Shown: positions 9,422-18,482 of the stretch, piece by piece
Layout: every line of letters begins with the position of its first letter
Position numbering within the stretch: position 1 is the stretch's first letter
Assembly (NCBI RefSeq): GCF_011398355.1
Contig: NZ_AP021889.1
Location: forward strand, 62,001-126,000
Source: Thiosulfatimonas sediminis
GTDB lineage: Bacteria > Pseudomonadota > Gammaproteobacteria > Thiomicrospirales > Thiomicrospiraceae
Length of the DNA stretch: 64,000 bases
Direction: 5' to 3'
Notes under the pieces: model-generated
Told to the model about the DNA's origin: nothing
The model's input: only the letters and a program-made list of their open reading frames with translations
Databases searched by the model: none
Position numbers and translations under genes: made by a program

Positions 9422-9712
9422 ATGAGTCAAAAGAGAACTTATAAAACTTACACCGATGAGTTTAAAAAAGAAGCCGTCGCGTTGGTAACGGATCAAGGTT
9501 ACAGTGTGGCAGAGGCGGCTGAATCCTTAGGTGTCAGAACGAATTTGATTTACAAGTGGAAAGAGAAGTTTGAAGCCCAAGCCAATGGGTCAGCACTGAG
9601 TCAGGATGAACGCGCTGAGTTGAAACAGTTGCGCGCTGAAAACAAGCGCTTAAAACTCGAAAAAGAGATCTTAAAAAAAGCTTCAGCCCTTCTGGCGCAA
9701 GACATCCGATAA
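9422..9712 (+). CDS. IS3-family transposase OrfA (helix-turn-helix protein)
   Basis: A 96-residue DNA-binding subunit starting MSQKRTYKTYTDEFKKEAV, with a helix-turn-helix (YSVAEAAESLGVRTNLIYKWKEKFE) and a C-terminal leucine-zipper-like coil (ELKQLRAENKRLKLEKEILKK). The start chosen is the second of two nearby ATGs (9416 and 9422), preceded by GGAGTG. A run of seven A residues at 9673-9679 resembles the slippery sites that fuse OrfA and OrfB in this family. Here a -1 shift meets a stop after about 17 codons, so a direct OrfAB fusion by that route is not evident. Confidence 0.9.
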   Translation: MSQKRTYKTYTDEFKKEAVALVTDQGYSVAEAAESLGVRTNLIYKWKEKFEAQANGSALSQDERAELKQLRAENKRLKLEKEILKKASALLAQDIR

Positions 9713-9723
9713 CGTTTTCATTC

Positions 9724-10584
9724 ATGGATGAATTGATTCAGGAGGGCTTGCCAGTTAAGCCTGTGAGCCAAGTGTTGAAACTCAGTCGTTCAGGCTATTA
9801 CGCATGGAAAAAACGACCTAAAAAGGCAATCAAGACAGAACAACTTGAACTCTATCGTACAGCCAAACAGCTCTTCAAAGAGAGCCGTGACAGTTTGGGC
9901 TCTCGTGAACTCGCCAAAGCCCTTCGTAAGGCTGGGTTTCTCGTCAGCCGAGAGAAAGCACGTCGGCTCATGAAAACACTGGGATTAGTCGTCAAACAGC
10001 GTCGAGCTTATAAAATAACGACTAAGCGTAACCTGACACATCGAGTGGCGGATAACTTGGTTAAGATGAAGTTCAATCCAAGCGCGATGAATCAAGTTTG
10101 GGCAGGCGATATTACCTACTTGAAAACACCTGAAGGTTGGCTGTATTTGAGTGTCGTAATGGACCTGTATTCTCGCCGCATTATCGGTTGGGCCGTGAGT
10201 GAACGAATGACGGTCGAACTCGTCATGCAATCCTTACAGCAAGCGTATTGGCTACGAGGGCATCCCAAAGGCGTGATTTTTCACAGTGATCGTGGTTCTC
10301 AGTACACTAGCAAACGGTTTGCCACACTACTGGCTAAGCAAAATATGACAGCCTCTATGGGCGATGTCGGAGCCTGTTGGGATAATGCCGTTGTTGAACG
10401 ATTTTTTGGCAGCTTAAAACATGACTGGCTGTTTAAAGCCTATCATCCAACACGCGAGAGCATGAAAAAAGACGTAGCAGATTACATGCGTTACTACAAC
10501 TTAAAAAGGCTTCATACTGCGAACGGTGATTTGACGCCGATTGAGTATGAAAATTGTAAAAACCAAGTGTCCAAAAAAGCTTGA
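9724..10584 (+). CDS. IS3-family transposase OrfB (DDE integrase)
   Basis: The 286-residue catalytic subunit has an N-terminal HTH_21-type segment and an rve integrase core. The DDE residues are visible in WAGDITYLKTPEG (first D), FHSDRGSQYTS (second D) and WDNAVVERFFGSLKHD (E). The protein ends YENCKNQVSKKA, close to the right inverted repeat. It starts at an ATG 12 bases after the orfA stop, in a different frame. The sequence looks intact, so the element may still move. Confidence 0.93.
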   Translation: MDELIQEGLPVKPVSQVLKLSRSGYYAWKKRPKKAIKTEQLELYRTAKQLFKESRDSLGSRELAKALRKAGFLVSREKARRLMKTLGLVVKQRRAYKITTKRNLTHRVADNLVKMKFNPSAMNQVWAGDITYLKTPEGWLYLSVVMDLYSRRIIGWAVSERMTVELVMQSLQQAYWLRGHPKGVIFHSDRGSQYTSKRFATLLAKQNMTASMGDVGACWDNAVVERFFGSLKHDWLFKAYHPTRESMKKDVADYMRYYNLKRLHTANGDLTPIEYENCKNQVSKKA

Positions 10585-10595
10585 CCAGAACACAC

Positions 10596-11376
10596 CGCCT
10601 TATGTTGTGCATTGGCTGGATTGGTGTAGGCCCACAGATAGGCTTTATGGGTTTTCTTATTCCCCGGCTTGAGCATGGGCACTGGGGTTTCATCGGCGTG
10701 CAAGACCGGTTGCGTCAGCAAAAAGTCTTTGAGTGCTTGAGCCACCGGTTCAAGTTGAACACCACAGACGCCGACCCATTCGGCTAAAGTGGAACTGGGT
10801 AATTTAACACCGGCCCGTTCAAAGATCTGAGCTTGACGATACAGCGGTAAGTGATCAGCGTATTTGGCGATGAGCAGATGTGCGAGTAACCCAGAGGTGG
10901 GCAGACCTTTGTCAATGATTTGTGGGGGCATCGGTTTTTGAACCAGAGTTTCACAGGCATCGCACGCCCATTTGGAGCGAATATGACGTTCCACTTGAGA
11001 GCTACCGGGCAGATAATCCAGCTTCTCACTGACGTCTTCACCAATATGGCGTAATTGACAGCCACATGAACAGGTGGTGGATTCGGGATCATGACGGATT
11101 TCAAGACGAGGTAGGTTTTCGGGTAGCGGCTGACGCTTAGGTTGTTTCTTTGGTTGCGCTGTGTCGGTTTTGTCTTTGAGAGATTCCAGTTCCGATTCAA
11201 TCGCGGCAATGTCGGCATCGGTCACTTCATCCAACAGTGTCATCTGTAAGGCGCTGATCTGTTTACTTTTGTGTGAGAATTTTAGACGTCTGAGATAGGC
11301 TAACTCATAGGTGAGTTGATCGATTTTAAGCTCTTTTTGTTGAATGGCTTTGGCATTGGCCGCAATGCGTTGGTCT
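10596..11376 (-). pseudogene. IS66-family TnpC, N-terminal piece (element B, split by IS3)
   Basis: The minus-strand frame gives about 260 residues of TnpC: a coiled coil (KELKIDQLTYELAYLRRLKF), the zinc-binding motif with CSCGCQ and ACDACE, and the first catalytic region HADETPVPML. It ends at KAVC where IS3 begins. Its own N-terminus is missing: at 11377 the sequence switches to the tip of the next IS66 (GTAAGCG). It differs from the intact copy at scattered residues (for example ESLKDK versus DALRDK), so it is a diverged sister and not a fresh duplicate. Confidence 0.9.
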
Positions 11377-11391
11377 GTAAGCGTCCGGCAA

Positions 11392-12945
11392 TCACCGATT
11401 GCTAGGTTGCCAATTGTGCGGTAGGAGTTGGTCGATTTGACTGGCTTTATGGGTGGGTAAGCGTTCAAGCACGTCTTTGAGATAGGCGTAAGGATCCAGA
11501 CCATTGTTTTTAGCTGATTGAATCAAGCTCATAATATTCGCCGCACGTTGACCACTGCGTAGACTGCCGGCAAACAGCCAGTTCTTGCGACCTAACGCCC
11601 AAGGTCGGATTTGATTTTCTACCCAGTTATTATCGATGGGCAGGCGGCCATCTCCAAGGTATCGGCTTAAGGCATCCCAACGTTTCAAGCTATAGTGAAT
11701 CGCTTTTTCCGTTGCCCCACCTTTGGGCACTTTTTCTCGATGGACCTTCAGCCATTTGAGCAGCAAGTCCATGATCGGTTTGGATTTTTGCTGCCGGATT
11801 ATCTGTCGTTCCTCTGGGGCTAAGGGTTGAATCTCTTTTTCAATGGCGTAAAGTTGTCCCATTAGTTCAATGGCTTGAATGGCAATCGTGCTTTTGCCGC
11901 TTTCATGCAGTTCCACGAACTTACGACGGGCATGCGCCATACAGCCCACTTCGCTCACGCCTTGTTTAAAACTGGCTTTGTACCCAGGATAGTCATCACA
12001 CACCAACAATCCTTTCCAATCCTGTAGCACCTCTCTTGCGAACTTGCCGTTTCGTCCTTCACTGAAGTGGTAATACACCGCCTTATGTTGTGCATTGGCT
12101 GGATTGGTGTAGGCCCACAGATAGGCTTTATGGGTTTTCTTATTCCCCGGCTTGAGCATGGGCACTGGGGTTTCATCGGCGTGCAAGACCGGTTGCGTCA
12201 GCAAAAAGTCTTTGAGTGCTTGAGCCACCGGTTCAAGTTGAACACCACAGACGCCGACCCATTCGGCTAAAGTGGAACTGGGTAATTTAACACCGGCCCG
12301 TTCAAAGATCTGAGCTTGACGATACAGCGGTAAGTGATCAGCGTATTTGGCGATGAGCAGATGTGCGAGTAACCCAGAGGTGGGCAGACCTTTATCAATG
12401 ATTTGTGGGGGCATCGGTTTTTGAATCAGAGTTTCACAGGTATCGCACGCCCATTTGGAGCGAATATGACGTTCAACTTGAAACGTCCCGGGCAGATAAT
12501 CCAGCTTTTCACTGACGTCTTCACCAATATGGCGTAATTGACAGCCACATGAACAGGTGGTGGATTCGGGATCATGACGGATGTCAAGACGAGGTAGGTG
12601 TTCGGGTAGCGGCTGACGCTTAGGTTTTTTCTTTGGTTGCGCTGTGTCGGTTTTGTCTCTAAGCGCATCCAGTTCCGATTCAATCGCGGCAATGTCGGCA
12701 TCGGTCACTTCATCCAACAGTGTCATCTGTAAGGCGCTGATCTGTTCACTTTTGTGTGAGAATTTTAAACGTCTGAGATAGGCTAACTCATAGGTGAGTT
12801 GATCGATTTTAAGCTCTTTTTGTTGAATGGCTTTGGCATCGGCGGCGATGCGCTGGTCTTTTTCTTCAACCTGAACCAACAACTGCGCCGCCAGTGTTCG
12901 TAACTGGTCAGCAGAGAGTTGATGGAGGTTTGGCATTGTTTTCAT
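11392..12945 (-). CDS. IS66-family transposase TnpC
   Basis: The full-length DDE transposase of IS66 has about 517 residues from MKTMPNLHQLSADQLRTL. It shows an N-terminal coiled coil, the zinc-binding cysteines (CSCGCQ, ACDTCE), the LLAHLLIAKYADHLPLYRQ block, catalytic aspartates in HADETPVPML and CDDYPGY, and the glutamate region DNNWVENQIRPWALGRKNW. The start chosen gives the usual N-terminus; ATG at 12936 is equally possible. The frame is open over its whole length, so the enzyme is probably functional. Element B is its interrupted homologue. Confidence 0.93.
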   Translation of the reverse strand: MKTMPNLHQLSADQLRTLAAQLLVQVEEKDQRIAADAKAIQQKELKIDQLTYELAYLRRLKFSHKSEQISALQMTLLDEVTDADIAAIESELDALRDKTDTAQPKKKPKRQPLPEHLPRLDIRHDPESTTCSCGCQLRHIGEDVSEKLDYLPGTFQVERHIRSKWACDTCETLIQKPMPPQIIDKGLPTSGLLAHLLIAKYADHLPLYRQAQIFERAGVKLPSSTLAEWVGVCGVQLEPVAQALKDFLLTQPVLHADETPVPMLKPGNKKTHKAYLWAYTNPANAQHKAVYYHFSEGRNGKFAREVLQDWKGLLVCDDYPGYKASFKQGVSEVGCMAHARRKFVELHESGKSTIAIQAIELMGQLYAIEKEIQPLAPEERQIIRQQKSKPIMDLLLKWLKVHREKVPKGGATEKAIHYSLKRWDALSRYLGDGRLPIDNNWVENQIRPWALGRKNWLFAGSLRSGQRAANIMSLIQSAKNNGLDPYAYLKDVLERLPTHKASQIDQLLPHNWQPSNR

Positions 12946-12962
12946 GCCGCGGATTATAAAGA

Positions 12963-13292
12963 CTAACTCAGTGATAAGGAAGTCTCGAGCCGTTGCCAAG
13001 GCAAGCCCTGCACCAGTGCCAGACATTGTTCAGGGGAGAGTGTCACGGAATCGCCCCGCCACAGCTCAGCCCAATGGAATTTACCTTGATTCAAACGTCG
13101 AGCACACAGCCAGATGCCTAAGCCATCGTGGATCAGTATCTTCATTCGATTGCCACGCTTATTGGCAAACAGATACGCATGATGGGGTTTGGCCTCACCA
13201 AACACGGCAATGACACGAGCTAATGCGGTATCGGGTCCTGCACGCATATCCATGGGTTCAGTCGCCAGCCAATAATGATCAATGCGAATCAT
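12963..13292 (-). CDS. IS66-family accessory protein TnpB (Orf2)
   Basis: A 109-residue protein starting MIRIDHYWLATEPMDMRAGPDTAL, with the conserved AYLFANKRGNRMKILIHDG and WLCARRLNQGKFHW segments that define the IS66 Orf2 family. It is required for IS66 transposition, but its biochemical role is not established. Its start overlaps the end of tnpA by four bases (translational coupling), and tnpC follows after 17 bases. Confidence 0.93.
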   Translation of the reverse strand: MIRIDHYWLATEPMDMRAGPDTALARVIAVFGEAKPHHAYLFANKRGNRMKILIHDGLGIWLCARRLNQGKFHWAELWRGDSVTLSPEQCLALVQGLPWQRLETSLSLS

Positions 13293-13639
13293 GACTGCAC
13301 CGACTTGACAAAGGCGCTTAATTTGGCCAATTCTGTGACAGGCCAGTGCACAGCAATCTTGCCTTGAGGTGCAGGCAGTTCGACCAAGAGCGTTTGAGGC
13401 GATGACGGCGGCAGATCGTTCAAGACCAGCGGAATAAATGCCGCTTGGGAAGCATGGCGCTTTTTAAGCTGACGCTTCCAGTTCTGTATTTGATTGGCAT
13501 TGATGCCGTAGTCTCGAGCCACTTGTGCAATCGAGGTGTTAGGGTCCTCGCAAGCGGTCAAAACCTGCTGTTTGAATTCCCGTGAGTAGCGACGGCGAAT
13601 CTTTTTGACTGTGGGAAGCGTTGATAGTGTGTCTGTCAT
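13289..13639 (-). CDS. IS66-family accessory protein TnpA (helix-turn-helix)
   Basis: A protein of about 116 residues starting MTDTLSTLPTVKKIRRRYSR. It has a helix-turn-helix of the IS3/IS911 type (FKQQVLTACEDPNTSIAQVARDYGINANQIQNWKRQL), probably for binding the element ends. An upstream ATG (13669) would add ten residues. It is the first gene of the intact IS66 and lies about 80 bases inside its right end. Confidence 0.9.
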   Translation of the reverse strand: MTDTLSTLPTVKKIRRRYSREFKQQVLTACEDPNTSIAQVARDYGINANQIQNWKRQLKKRHASQAAFIPLVLNDLPPSSPQTLLVELPAPQGKIAVHWPVTELAKLSAFVKSVQS

Positions 13640-13724
13640 AATAAGTGCCCATTTAAAATACGTGGGCACCTAATTATTCACAGATAAGTGTGGTTGGTAA
13701 GAGGTGTTTACCGGATAGTTACGC

Positions 13725-14339
13725 TTATTTGTCTAAATAAGCGGTCTTTTTATCGATATTGTATGTCCAACTTTCGACTGGGTTATCCACTTTCCAACCG
13801 GCTTTCATACGCCATTGTTTGTGTTCACCTTCTTTGACTTTTCCGCCTTCAAAACCGTCTGTCATGATGTAGACGTTTTTGTACCCGTACTGATCTAGCA
13901 TTTTTGCTGCAGGCTGCGCACGAGTTGCGCCAGAACGACACATGATAACGAAAGGCGTGTTTTTATCAGCGCCTAGGTCGAACAGCTTTTCTTCAAATTC
14001 AGCGATGAAATTGTCATTAATTTTTGATGCATAACGTGGTTTTTTCTCATCAAATTTATTAAATTCAAATTTAACTGATGGAATCATGATTTGTGCCATT
14101 GGCGTGTAGCCAACAAATTGCCATTCAGCTGGAGTACGTACGTCAACAAGAATAACTTTGCTGTCTTCTTTCATCCATTTATAAGTATTGGCGGCATTAA
14201 TATAAAGACCTTGAGGGGTTTGACGCTCTGGGCTTGGTGCTGCGCCTGCAAATTTGCTTGGTTCAACGGCATAGGTGCCAGAAGTGGCTAACAGTGCGGC
14301 TGCTAGGGTTAAGCCAGCAAATAGATTGCGATTTTTCAT
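13725..14339 (-). CDS. Periplasmic single-domain rhodanese
   Basis: A secreted sulfurtransferase-like protein of 204 residues. Residues 1-25 (MKNRNLFAGLTLAAALLATSGTYA) form a signal peptide. The rhodanese fold follows, with SKVILVDVRTPAEWQFVG and the active-site loop VIMCRSGATRAQPAA, in which the cysteine would carry the persulfide. ATG at 14339 is chosen because GAGGA lies nine bases upstream; the longer ATG at 14369 would put that site inside the gene. Sulfur transfer to an acceptor in the periplasm is expected from the fold; the acceptor is unknown. The stop codon abuts the end of the IS66 element two bases away, so the original 3' flank has been lost. It is divergent from the Na/Pi symporter gene. 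Confidence 0.88.
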   Translation of the reverse strand: MKNRNLFAGLTLAAALLATSGTYAVEPSKFAGAAPSPERQTPQGLYINAANTYKWMKEDSKVILVDVRTPAEWQFVGYTPMAQIMIPSVKFEFNKFDEKKPRYASKINDNFIAEFEEKLFDLGADKNTPFVIMCRSGATRAQPAAKMLDQYGYKNVYIMTDGFEGGKVKEGEHKQWRMKAGWKVDNPVESWTYNIDKKTAYLDK

Positions 14340-14696
14340 AAAGATATGTCCTCTACCTTTTTTGTTCAAAACGGGATGGCGATTCTCGCATTAGTTTGCG
14401 ATGTCATTTATTAAGGAGAGACAAAACTAGTCCAAACTCTTACGGGCGGTACTTGTTCGGTATCTCCTCGATTCTTCCTAAACGGAATAGACGAGTAAAA
14501 TTGTGTTAACAATTAGCTTTCTATTATATACATCTACGTTTTAGAACTTGATTAATTATATTTATACGTACTTTAAGCAGTTAGATGCAGAGTAATTCTT
14601 ATGCAATTGTCTCACTGTTCTTAGTTGAAGATAAAACCTTGCTTAGACTTAATCGCTAAAATGAGAAATTACGATTTTATTTTAAAGGCGGTGTAT
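14340..14696. other. Divergent intergenic region, rhodanese / Na-Pi symporter
   Basis: A region of 357 bases holding the promoters of two divergent genes. It contains one member of the dispersed inverted-repeat family (14415-14467) and the short palindrome AATTGT-GTTA-ACAATT near 14500. No ORF longer than a few codons is convincing. Confidence 0.55.
14415..14467. repeat. Dispersed inverted repeat, copy A
   Basis: The left arm GGAGAGACAAAACTAGTCC (14415-14433) faces the right arm GGTACTTGTTCGGTATCTCC (14448-14467), which inverted reads GGAGATACCGAACAAGTACC. The arms resemble those at 30560, 32754, 58677, 58903 and 63626. Function is unknown; a mobile palindromic unit or a structured RNA are options. 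Confidence 0.5.
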
Positions 14697-16484
14697 ATGT
14701 TTCAATCAGCAAAAAAATGGCTTTTGATACTCTCTATTCTGTTTGGTTCTATCGCTCTTTTTACTCAGAATGTTGCCGCCAGTTCAATGGTGAATGGTGT
14801 GTTAAATAATGTCCACAATCACATTGATTGGTGGAATATGAGTATGTGGCTTCTTGGAGGCTTAGCGCTGTTTTTATATGGCATGGATTTAATGGTTAAA
14901 GCCTTGTTAAGCGTTGCTGGTGATCAGATGAAAGGTCTGCTTGCCAAATTAACCACCAATCGTGTGATGGGCGCGATTACCGGCGCAGGGGTAACCGCGG
15001 TTATCCAGTCGTCATCCATTACCACGGTATTAACCGTTGGCTTTGTTTCGGCCGGTTTAATGACGGTTACCCAAGCCGCGGGCGTCATTATGGGGGCCAA
15101 TCTTGGAACGACGGTGACGGCACAGATTGTCGCGTTTAAAATTCAGAATTTTGCGCTTTTGATGATTGCTGTTGGATTTTTAATGCAGTTTGTCGGCAAA
15201 CAGGCGCGCACACGGGCGATTGGTCAACTCATTCTAGGATTGGGGTTGATCTTTTTTGGCATGAATTTAATGAGCGAAGGCATGGCGCCTTTGCGAAATT
15301 ACGAGCCATTTTTAAACTTGATGGTACAGATGGAACATCCTTTGTTGGCCATCGCAGTAGGGATGTTGTTTACCGCTTTAATTCAATCTTCTTCGGCGAC
15401 CATCGGGATTATTATTGTCATGGCTGGCAGTGGTTTGATTACCCTTCCCGCGGGGATTGCGTTGGCAATGGGCGCACATATTGGTACGACGATTACCGCA
15501 ATGTTAGCCTCGATTGGTAAATCGCGTGATGCGCTTAGAACGGCGTTTATTCATCTATTTTTTAACCTAGGTGCAGTCATTATTTGGTTGCCTTTTATTC
15601 CGTATTTGGCGGAGATAGCGATATTGATGAGCGCGTCCGATCAAGTCGGTTTAGTAGATGATATGCCGCGCCAGATTGCCAATGCAAACACCTTGTTAAC
15701 TCTAGTGGCCTTACTTGTGTTTCTTCCGTTTGCCTCTTTGTTTGTTTGGTTAGCCAGTAAAATTGTACCGGTAATTGAAGATGAAAAGGATGGCATCGCT
15801 TTTAGGGCCAAACATTTGGACGAAACATTTATTGATACGCCAAGCGTTGCACTACAGGCCGTGAGTATTGAAATTCAAGATTATCACAAGAAGCAGGCGC
15901 TGTTTTATAAGCGCATGGTTACATTGATTTCGGAGCCAAAAATGGAAAAGCTCAGTAAGGAATCGGTCAATTTACAGCGTTTTAAATCTTATCAGCAGCA
16001 AATATTGAGTTATCTCGCTCGTACCGCGCAAGGTTCATTAAGTGACAGTGAACAAAAAACGTATTCCGAGTTGATGTTAATTGTGCATGGTTTTGAATCG
16101 ATGCGAACCGCGATGGAGGATCATATTTTTAATGTATTGCATCGGATGTTATTGGATGACATTAAACCGTCGCCGACTATGTTGAATTTGGTTGGGCAGT
16201 TAACCAATGAAGTCGCTAAAGCGATGGATAAAGGATTGCTTGGATTATTAGAAGCAAACCATGATGCAGCTTTAGAAGTGATGGGTTCGGAACAGACGAT
16301 TGAGCATTTGATTCAAGAAGCGTTGGCGCATCAGTTAAAACGGTTTGAAAAAACGGAAAAACGCTTGGAAATTTTCCGCTACGAAATGGAAATTATCGAG
16401 GGGTTTAAACAACTTTATAGCCTATCAAAACGCCTAGCCCGCACGCAATTAGCAAAAGAGTCAGCAGAACAGATGATTAAATAA
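14697..16484 (+). CDS. Na/Pi symporter-family membrane protein with PhoU-like C-terminus
   Basis: A protein of 595 residues with about nine membrane helices (roughly 50-360) in the inner membrane. It holds the duplicated Na/Pi cotransporter motif: AVIQSSSITTVLTVGFV in the first half and ALIQSSSATIGIIIVMA in the second. The cytoplasmic tail (about 380-595) is helical and PhoU-like. Family knowledge suggests sodium-driven phosphate uptake or efflux; other anions are possible. A hydrophobic segment with AlaSer at residues 5-28 may be a cleaved signal or an extra helix. ATG at 14697 is preferred because AAGGCGG lies six bases upstream; a TTG at 14625 would add 24 residues. No pho genes or phosphate regulators adjoin it. 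Confidence 0.9.
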   Translation: MFQSAKKWLLILSILFGSIALFTQNVAASSMVNGVLNNVHNHIDWWNMSMWLLGGLALFLYGMDLMVKALLSVAGDQMKGLLAKLTTNRVMGAITGAGVTAVIQSSSITTVLTVGFVSAGLMTVTQAAGVIMGANLGTTVTAQIVAFKIQNFALLMIAVGFLMQFVGKQARTRAIGQLILGLGLIFFGMNLMSEGMAPLRNYEPFLNLMVQMEHPLLAIAVGMLFTALIQSSSATIGIIIVMAGSGLITLPAGIALAMGAHIGTTITAMLASIGKSRDALRTAFIHLFFNLGAVIIWLPFIPYLAEIAILMSASDQVGLVDDMPRQIANANTLLTLVALLVFLPFASLFVWLASKIVPVIEDEKDGIAFRAKHLDETFIDTPSVALQAVSIEIQDYHKKQALFYKRMVTLISEPKMEKLSKESVNLQRFKSYQQQILSYLARTAQGSLSDSEQKTYSELMLIVHGFESMRTAMEDHIFNVLHRMLLDDIKPSPTMLNLVGQLTNEVAKAMDKGLLGLLEANHDAALEVMGSEQTIEHLIQEALAHQLKRFEKTEKRLEIFRYEMEIIEGFKQLYSLSKRLARTQLAKESAEQMIK

Positions 16485-16538
16485 AAAAATAGCGAAGTGA
16501 AATTTTAGGTGGTTTTTTTAAATATTCTTGTGCAGTTT

Positions 16539-17804
16539 TCAATAACTAAAATAATGTTGCCATTGCAGCGCCACAGAGCCGGAATTGTTTTGACGATTGG
16601 GTGAGGTGGCGCTTTGTAAACCCATAAATTCGCTTCCCCTCTGCCCAAAAGGTTGTTGCCAGCTCAGTAACCACTGGTCGTTATCGCTTACCGAGTAGAT
16701 GAGTTCCAAAGCGAGCAATTGGCTTTTATCTTGCCAATTAGAAATCAAGGTGGCGTTGATGTTTAGCAGTGGGTAGATTTCTGCGCTGGCGCCGATGGCA
16801 CTGTAATAGCGATGGGTGCTAAATAATTTACCGGCGGCTTGTAAATCCACTAAGCGAGAAGGCAGATTGTCGGCCATTGTGTGCGTCAGTGCGCTGCCAT
16901 AACCGTTGTAAAACAGTTCGCCAAAAAGCACTGTTTGGCGATCGAAAATCGATAGGCTGTTTTGCCAATTGAGCAACGCACTAAGTGTATTTTTTCGGTA
17001 AGTTTGATCGTAACTCCACAATAAATCCAAATTCCATAAACCGTAGTCGCTGTTCTCGGTCAGCTGCCAGCCAAACAATTGTTCCTGTTCATCTTTAAGC
17101 AATAACCATTGAAAATCACGATTACTGTTTGGCGAAAAGTGATACCACTTGATTCCAAAACTGCTTGCGTCATAGGTGACTTTTTCGTTGAAAGTCGCCC
17201 GTTTTGGAAGGATAAACCAGCTGAGTTGATCGTCATTCCGCAGGCTCTTTTGTCCGCTTAGCATATCCACACCAGGTTTATAGCTCTTATCAATTTGATT
17301 GGGTGCAAATGGATTGATGCGATCAAGAGGATTAAACACCAAACCGTTGCCCCAGCTTAGCGCCTGTCGGCCAAAAGTAATCGTATCATTGCGATGACGG
17401 AAAGTGGCATTTAAGCGATCGATGCGCTGTTGGCTAAAGTCTGTACTGGAATCGGCGAGTGTTTGGCTGAGGCGCAATAGCGCAAAACGATCTGGATTGC
17501 TTTGGTTCAGTTGGCTCGCATTAAGATTGGAGCTTCGAATGCCGCTGAGTTGATAATCCATAGCGAAAGTCCATGCTTGCCAATTTTGTTGCCGTTTAAG
17601 GCGTAAGTCGTAATCACTGCCTCTAAAATCTGAATTTTGTTGCCCGTCTTGCGAAAAAATTGCGCTTTTAAAGTGTCCTTCAAGCGCATAACTTGTTATT
17701 GGTAACCCAATGAGAAAGGGGGGTAATAAAAAACCGCTCAAAACGCTTAATTTTAGGAATTTTCGATGTCTATCGATGGAAAAAGGTTTAATCGGCGGAA
17801 TCAT
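16539..17804 (-). CDS. Outer-membrane beta-barrel protein of the LolA-like/ABC operon
   Basis: A protein of about 420 residues with a positively charged start and a hydrophobic signal peptide (FLKLSVLSGFLLPPFLIGLPITSYA). The remainder alternates polar and aromatic residues, as in amphipathic beta strands, and ends in the aromatic LQWQHYFSY typical of outer-membrane proteins. The segment TFGRQALSWGNGLVFNPLDR resembles a motif of export-type porins. ATG 17804 overlaps the ATPase gene, so translation is probably coupled. It is the last gene of the operon and could be the outer-membrane acceptor or exit channel for the substrate of the ABC system. I cannot name a precise family. Confidence 0.7.
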   Translation of the reverse strand: MIPPIKPFSIDRHRKFLKLSVLSGFLLPPFLIGLPITSYALEGHFKSAIFSQDGQQNSDFRGSDYDLRLKRQQNWQAWTFAMDYQLSGIRSSNLNASQLNQSNPDRFALLRLSQTLADSSTDFSQQRIDRLNATFRHRNDTITFGRQALSWGNGLVFNPLDRINPFAPNQIDKSYKPGVDMLSGQKSLRNDDQLSWFILPKRATFNEKVTYDASSFGIKWYHFSPNSNRDFQWLLLKDEQEQLFGWQLTENSDYGLWNLDLLWSYDQTYRKNTLSALLNWQNSLSIFDRQTVLFGELFYNGYGSALTHTMADNLPSRLVDLQAAGKLFSTHRYYSAIGASAEIYPLLNINATLISNWQDKSQLLALELIYSVSDNDQWLLSWQQPFGQRGSEFMGLQSATSPNRQNNSGSVALQWQHYFSY

Positions 17805-18480
17805 GCAGTATTTTTCCATCAGCGAGTTCAATTTTGCGTTCTGCTTTTTCAATTACTTGTGGGTCATGGCTAGAGATAACAAAAGTGCTGCCAAGGTCGC
17901 GATTAAGTTGATGCATTAAGTTCATCAGTTGTTCGGAATTTTTTGAATCTAAATTGGCGGTAGGCTCGTCTGCCAAGATAATTTTCGGCTGGGCGACAAT
18001 CGCTCGAGCGATGGCAACCCGTTGTTGTTGGCCGCCGGACAGTTCGGCAGGGCGGCGGTGCATTAAGTTTTGTAATCCGACTTGTTGCAATATATATTCG
18101 CTTTTGTTGATTGCATCGCGATTGGATAATCCTTGCATTTGCAAAATGAAAGAGACGTTTTCTAAAGCGCTGAACACTGGCACCAGATTGTAAGATTGAA
18201 AAATAAAGCCGATTTTATGTAAGCGTAAATCGGTTAATTGGTCATCGCTGTAATGACTAAGCGGATGTTTATCGAGAAAAACTTCGCCGCTACTTGGTCG
18301 ATCCAAGCCGCCAATTAAATTCAACAGAGTGGTTTTGCCAGAACCCGAAGCGCCATATAGGCAGATAAACTCACCGGCGTATACCTGCAAATCGACTTGG
18401 TCAATGGCTTTAATTACGCTGTCGCCGTCGGCAAATGCTTTGCAGACGCTTTGGCACTCAATTACCGTCGGATGAAACAT
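17788..18480 (-). CDS. ABC transporter ATP-binding protein (LolD/MacB type)
   Basis: A 230-residue cytoplasmic ATPase with Walker [14 protein letters not shown]-loop [11 protein letters not shown], the signature [14 protein letters not shown], Walker [14 protein letters not shown] and the switch histidine in VISSHD. The QSYNLVP and SGGQQQR context is typical of the LolD/MacB/FtsE group, which powers FtsX-like permeases and acts mechanically on periplasmic partners instead of importing solutes. It lies 2 bases downstream of the permease gene 18483-19733 and overlaps the outer-membrane gene, in one operon. Confidence 0.93.
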   Translation of the reverse strand: MFHPTVIECQSVCKAFADGDSVIKAIDQVDLQVYAGEFICLYGASGSGKTTLLNLIGGLDRPSSGEVFLDKHPLSHYSDDQLTDLRLHKIGFIFQSYNLVPVFSALENVSFILQMQGLSNRDAINKSEYILQQVGLQNLMHRRPAELSGGQQQRVAIARAIVAQPKIILADEPTANLDSKNSEQLMNLMHQLNRDLGSTFVISSHDPQVIEKAERKIELADGKILHDSAD

Positions 18481-18482
18481 AC

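Larger units (their letters stand above)
9355..10592 (+). mobile_element. IS3-family insertion sequence, 1238 bp, with 3-bp target repeat
   Basis: The element begins TGAACTGGTCTA and ends with the inverse of TGTTCTGGTCAA, an imperfect inverted repeat with the TG...CA tips usual for IS3. CAC is duplicated on both sides (9352-9354 and 10593-10595). Removing the element plus one CAC restores the tnpC sequence exactly as in the intact IS66 copy downstream. It carries orfA and orfB on the plus strand, opposite to the disrupted gene. Confidence 0.93.
11377..13722 (-). mobile_element. Intact IS66-family element, about 2.35 kb (element C)
   Basis: The ends are GTAAGCGTCCGGCAATCACC (11377, tnpC side) and, inverted, GTAACTATCCGGTAAACACC (ending 13722, tnpA side); they match at 15 of 20 positions. 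Inside are tnpA, tnpB and tnpC in the canonical order on the minus strand. The flanking 8 bases do not match each other, so no target duplication is visible. The left flank is element B, the right flank the stop codon of a rhodanese gene. A deletion or recombination after insertion is likely. Confidence 0.9.

Noticed and set aside
9673-9740. Programmed -1 frameshift at the A7 run to fuse IS3 OrfA and OrfB.
   Set aside because: The -1 frame closes about 17 codons later and orfB lies in the other frame, so a simple -1 fusion is not supported.
10512-11504. A long 330-residue minus-strand reading frame across the IS3/IS66 junctions.
   Set aside because: It is a chance chimera: both ends are read through element tips (IS66-C end and IS3 end) and only the middle is genuine TnpC.
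7916-13730. Search for an 8-bp target duplication around the whole IS66 island.
   Set aside because: The bases outside 7924 and 13722 do not match, so the island did not insert as a single unit.
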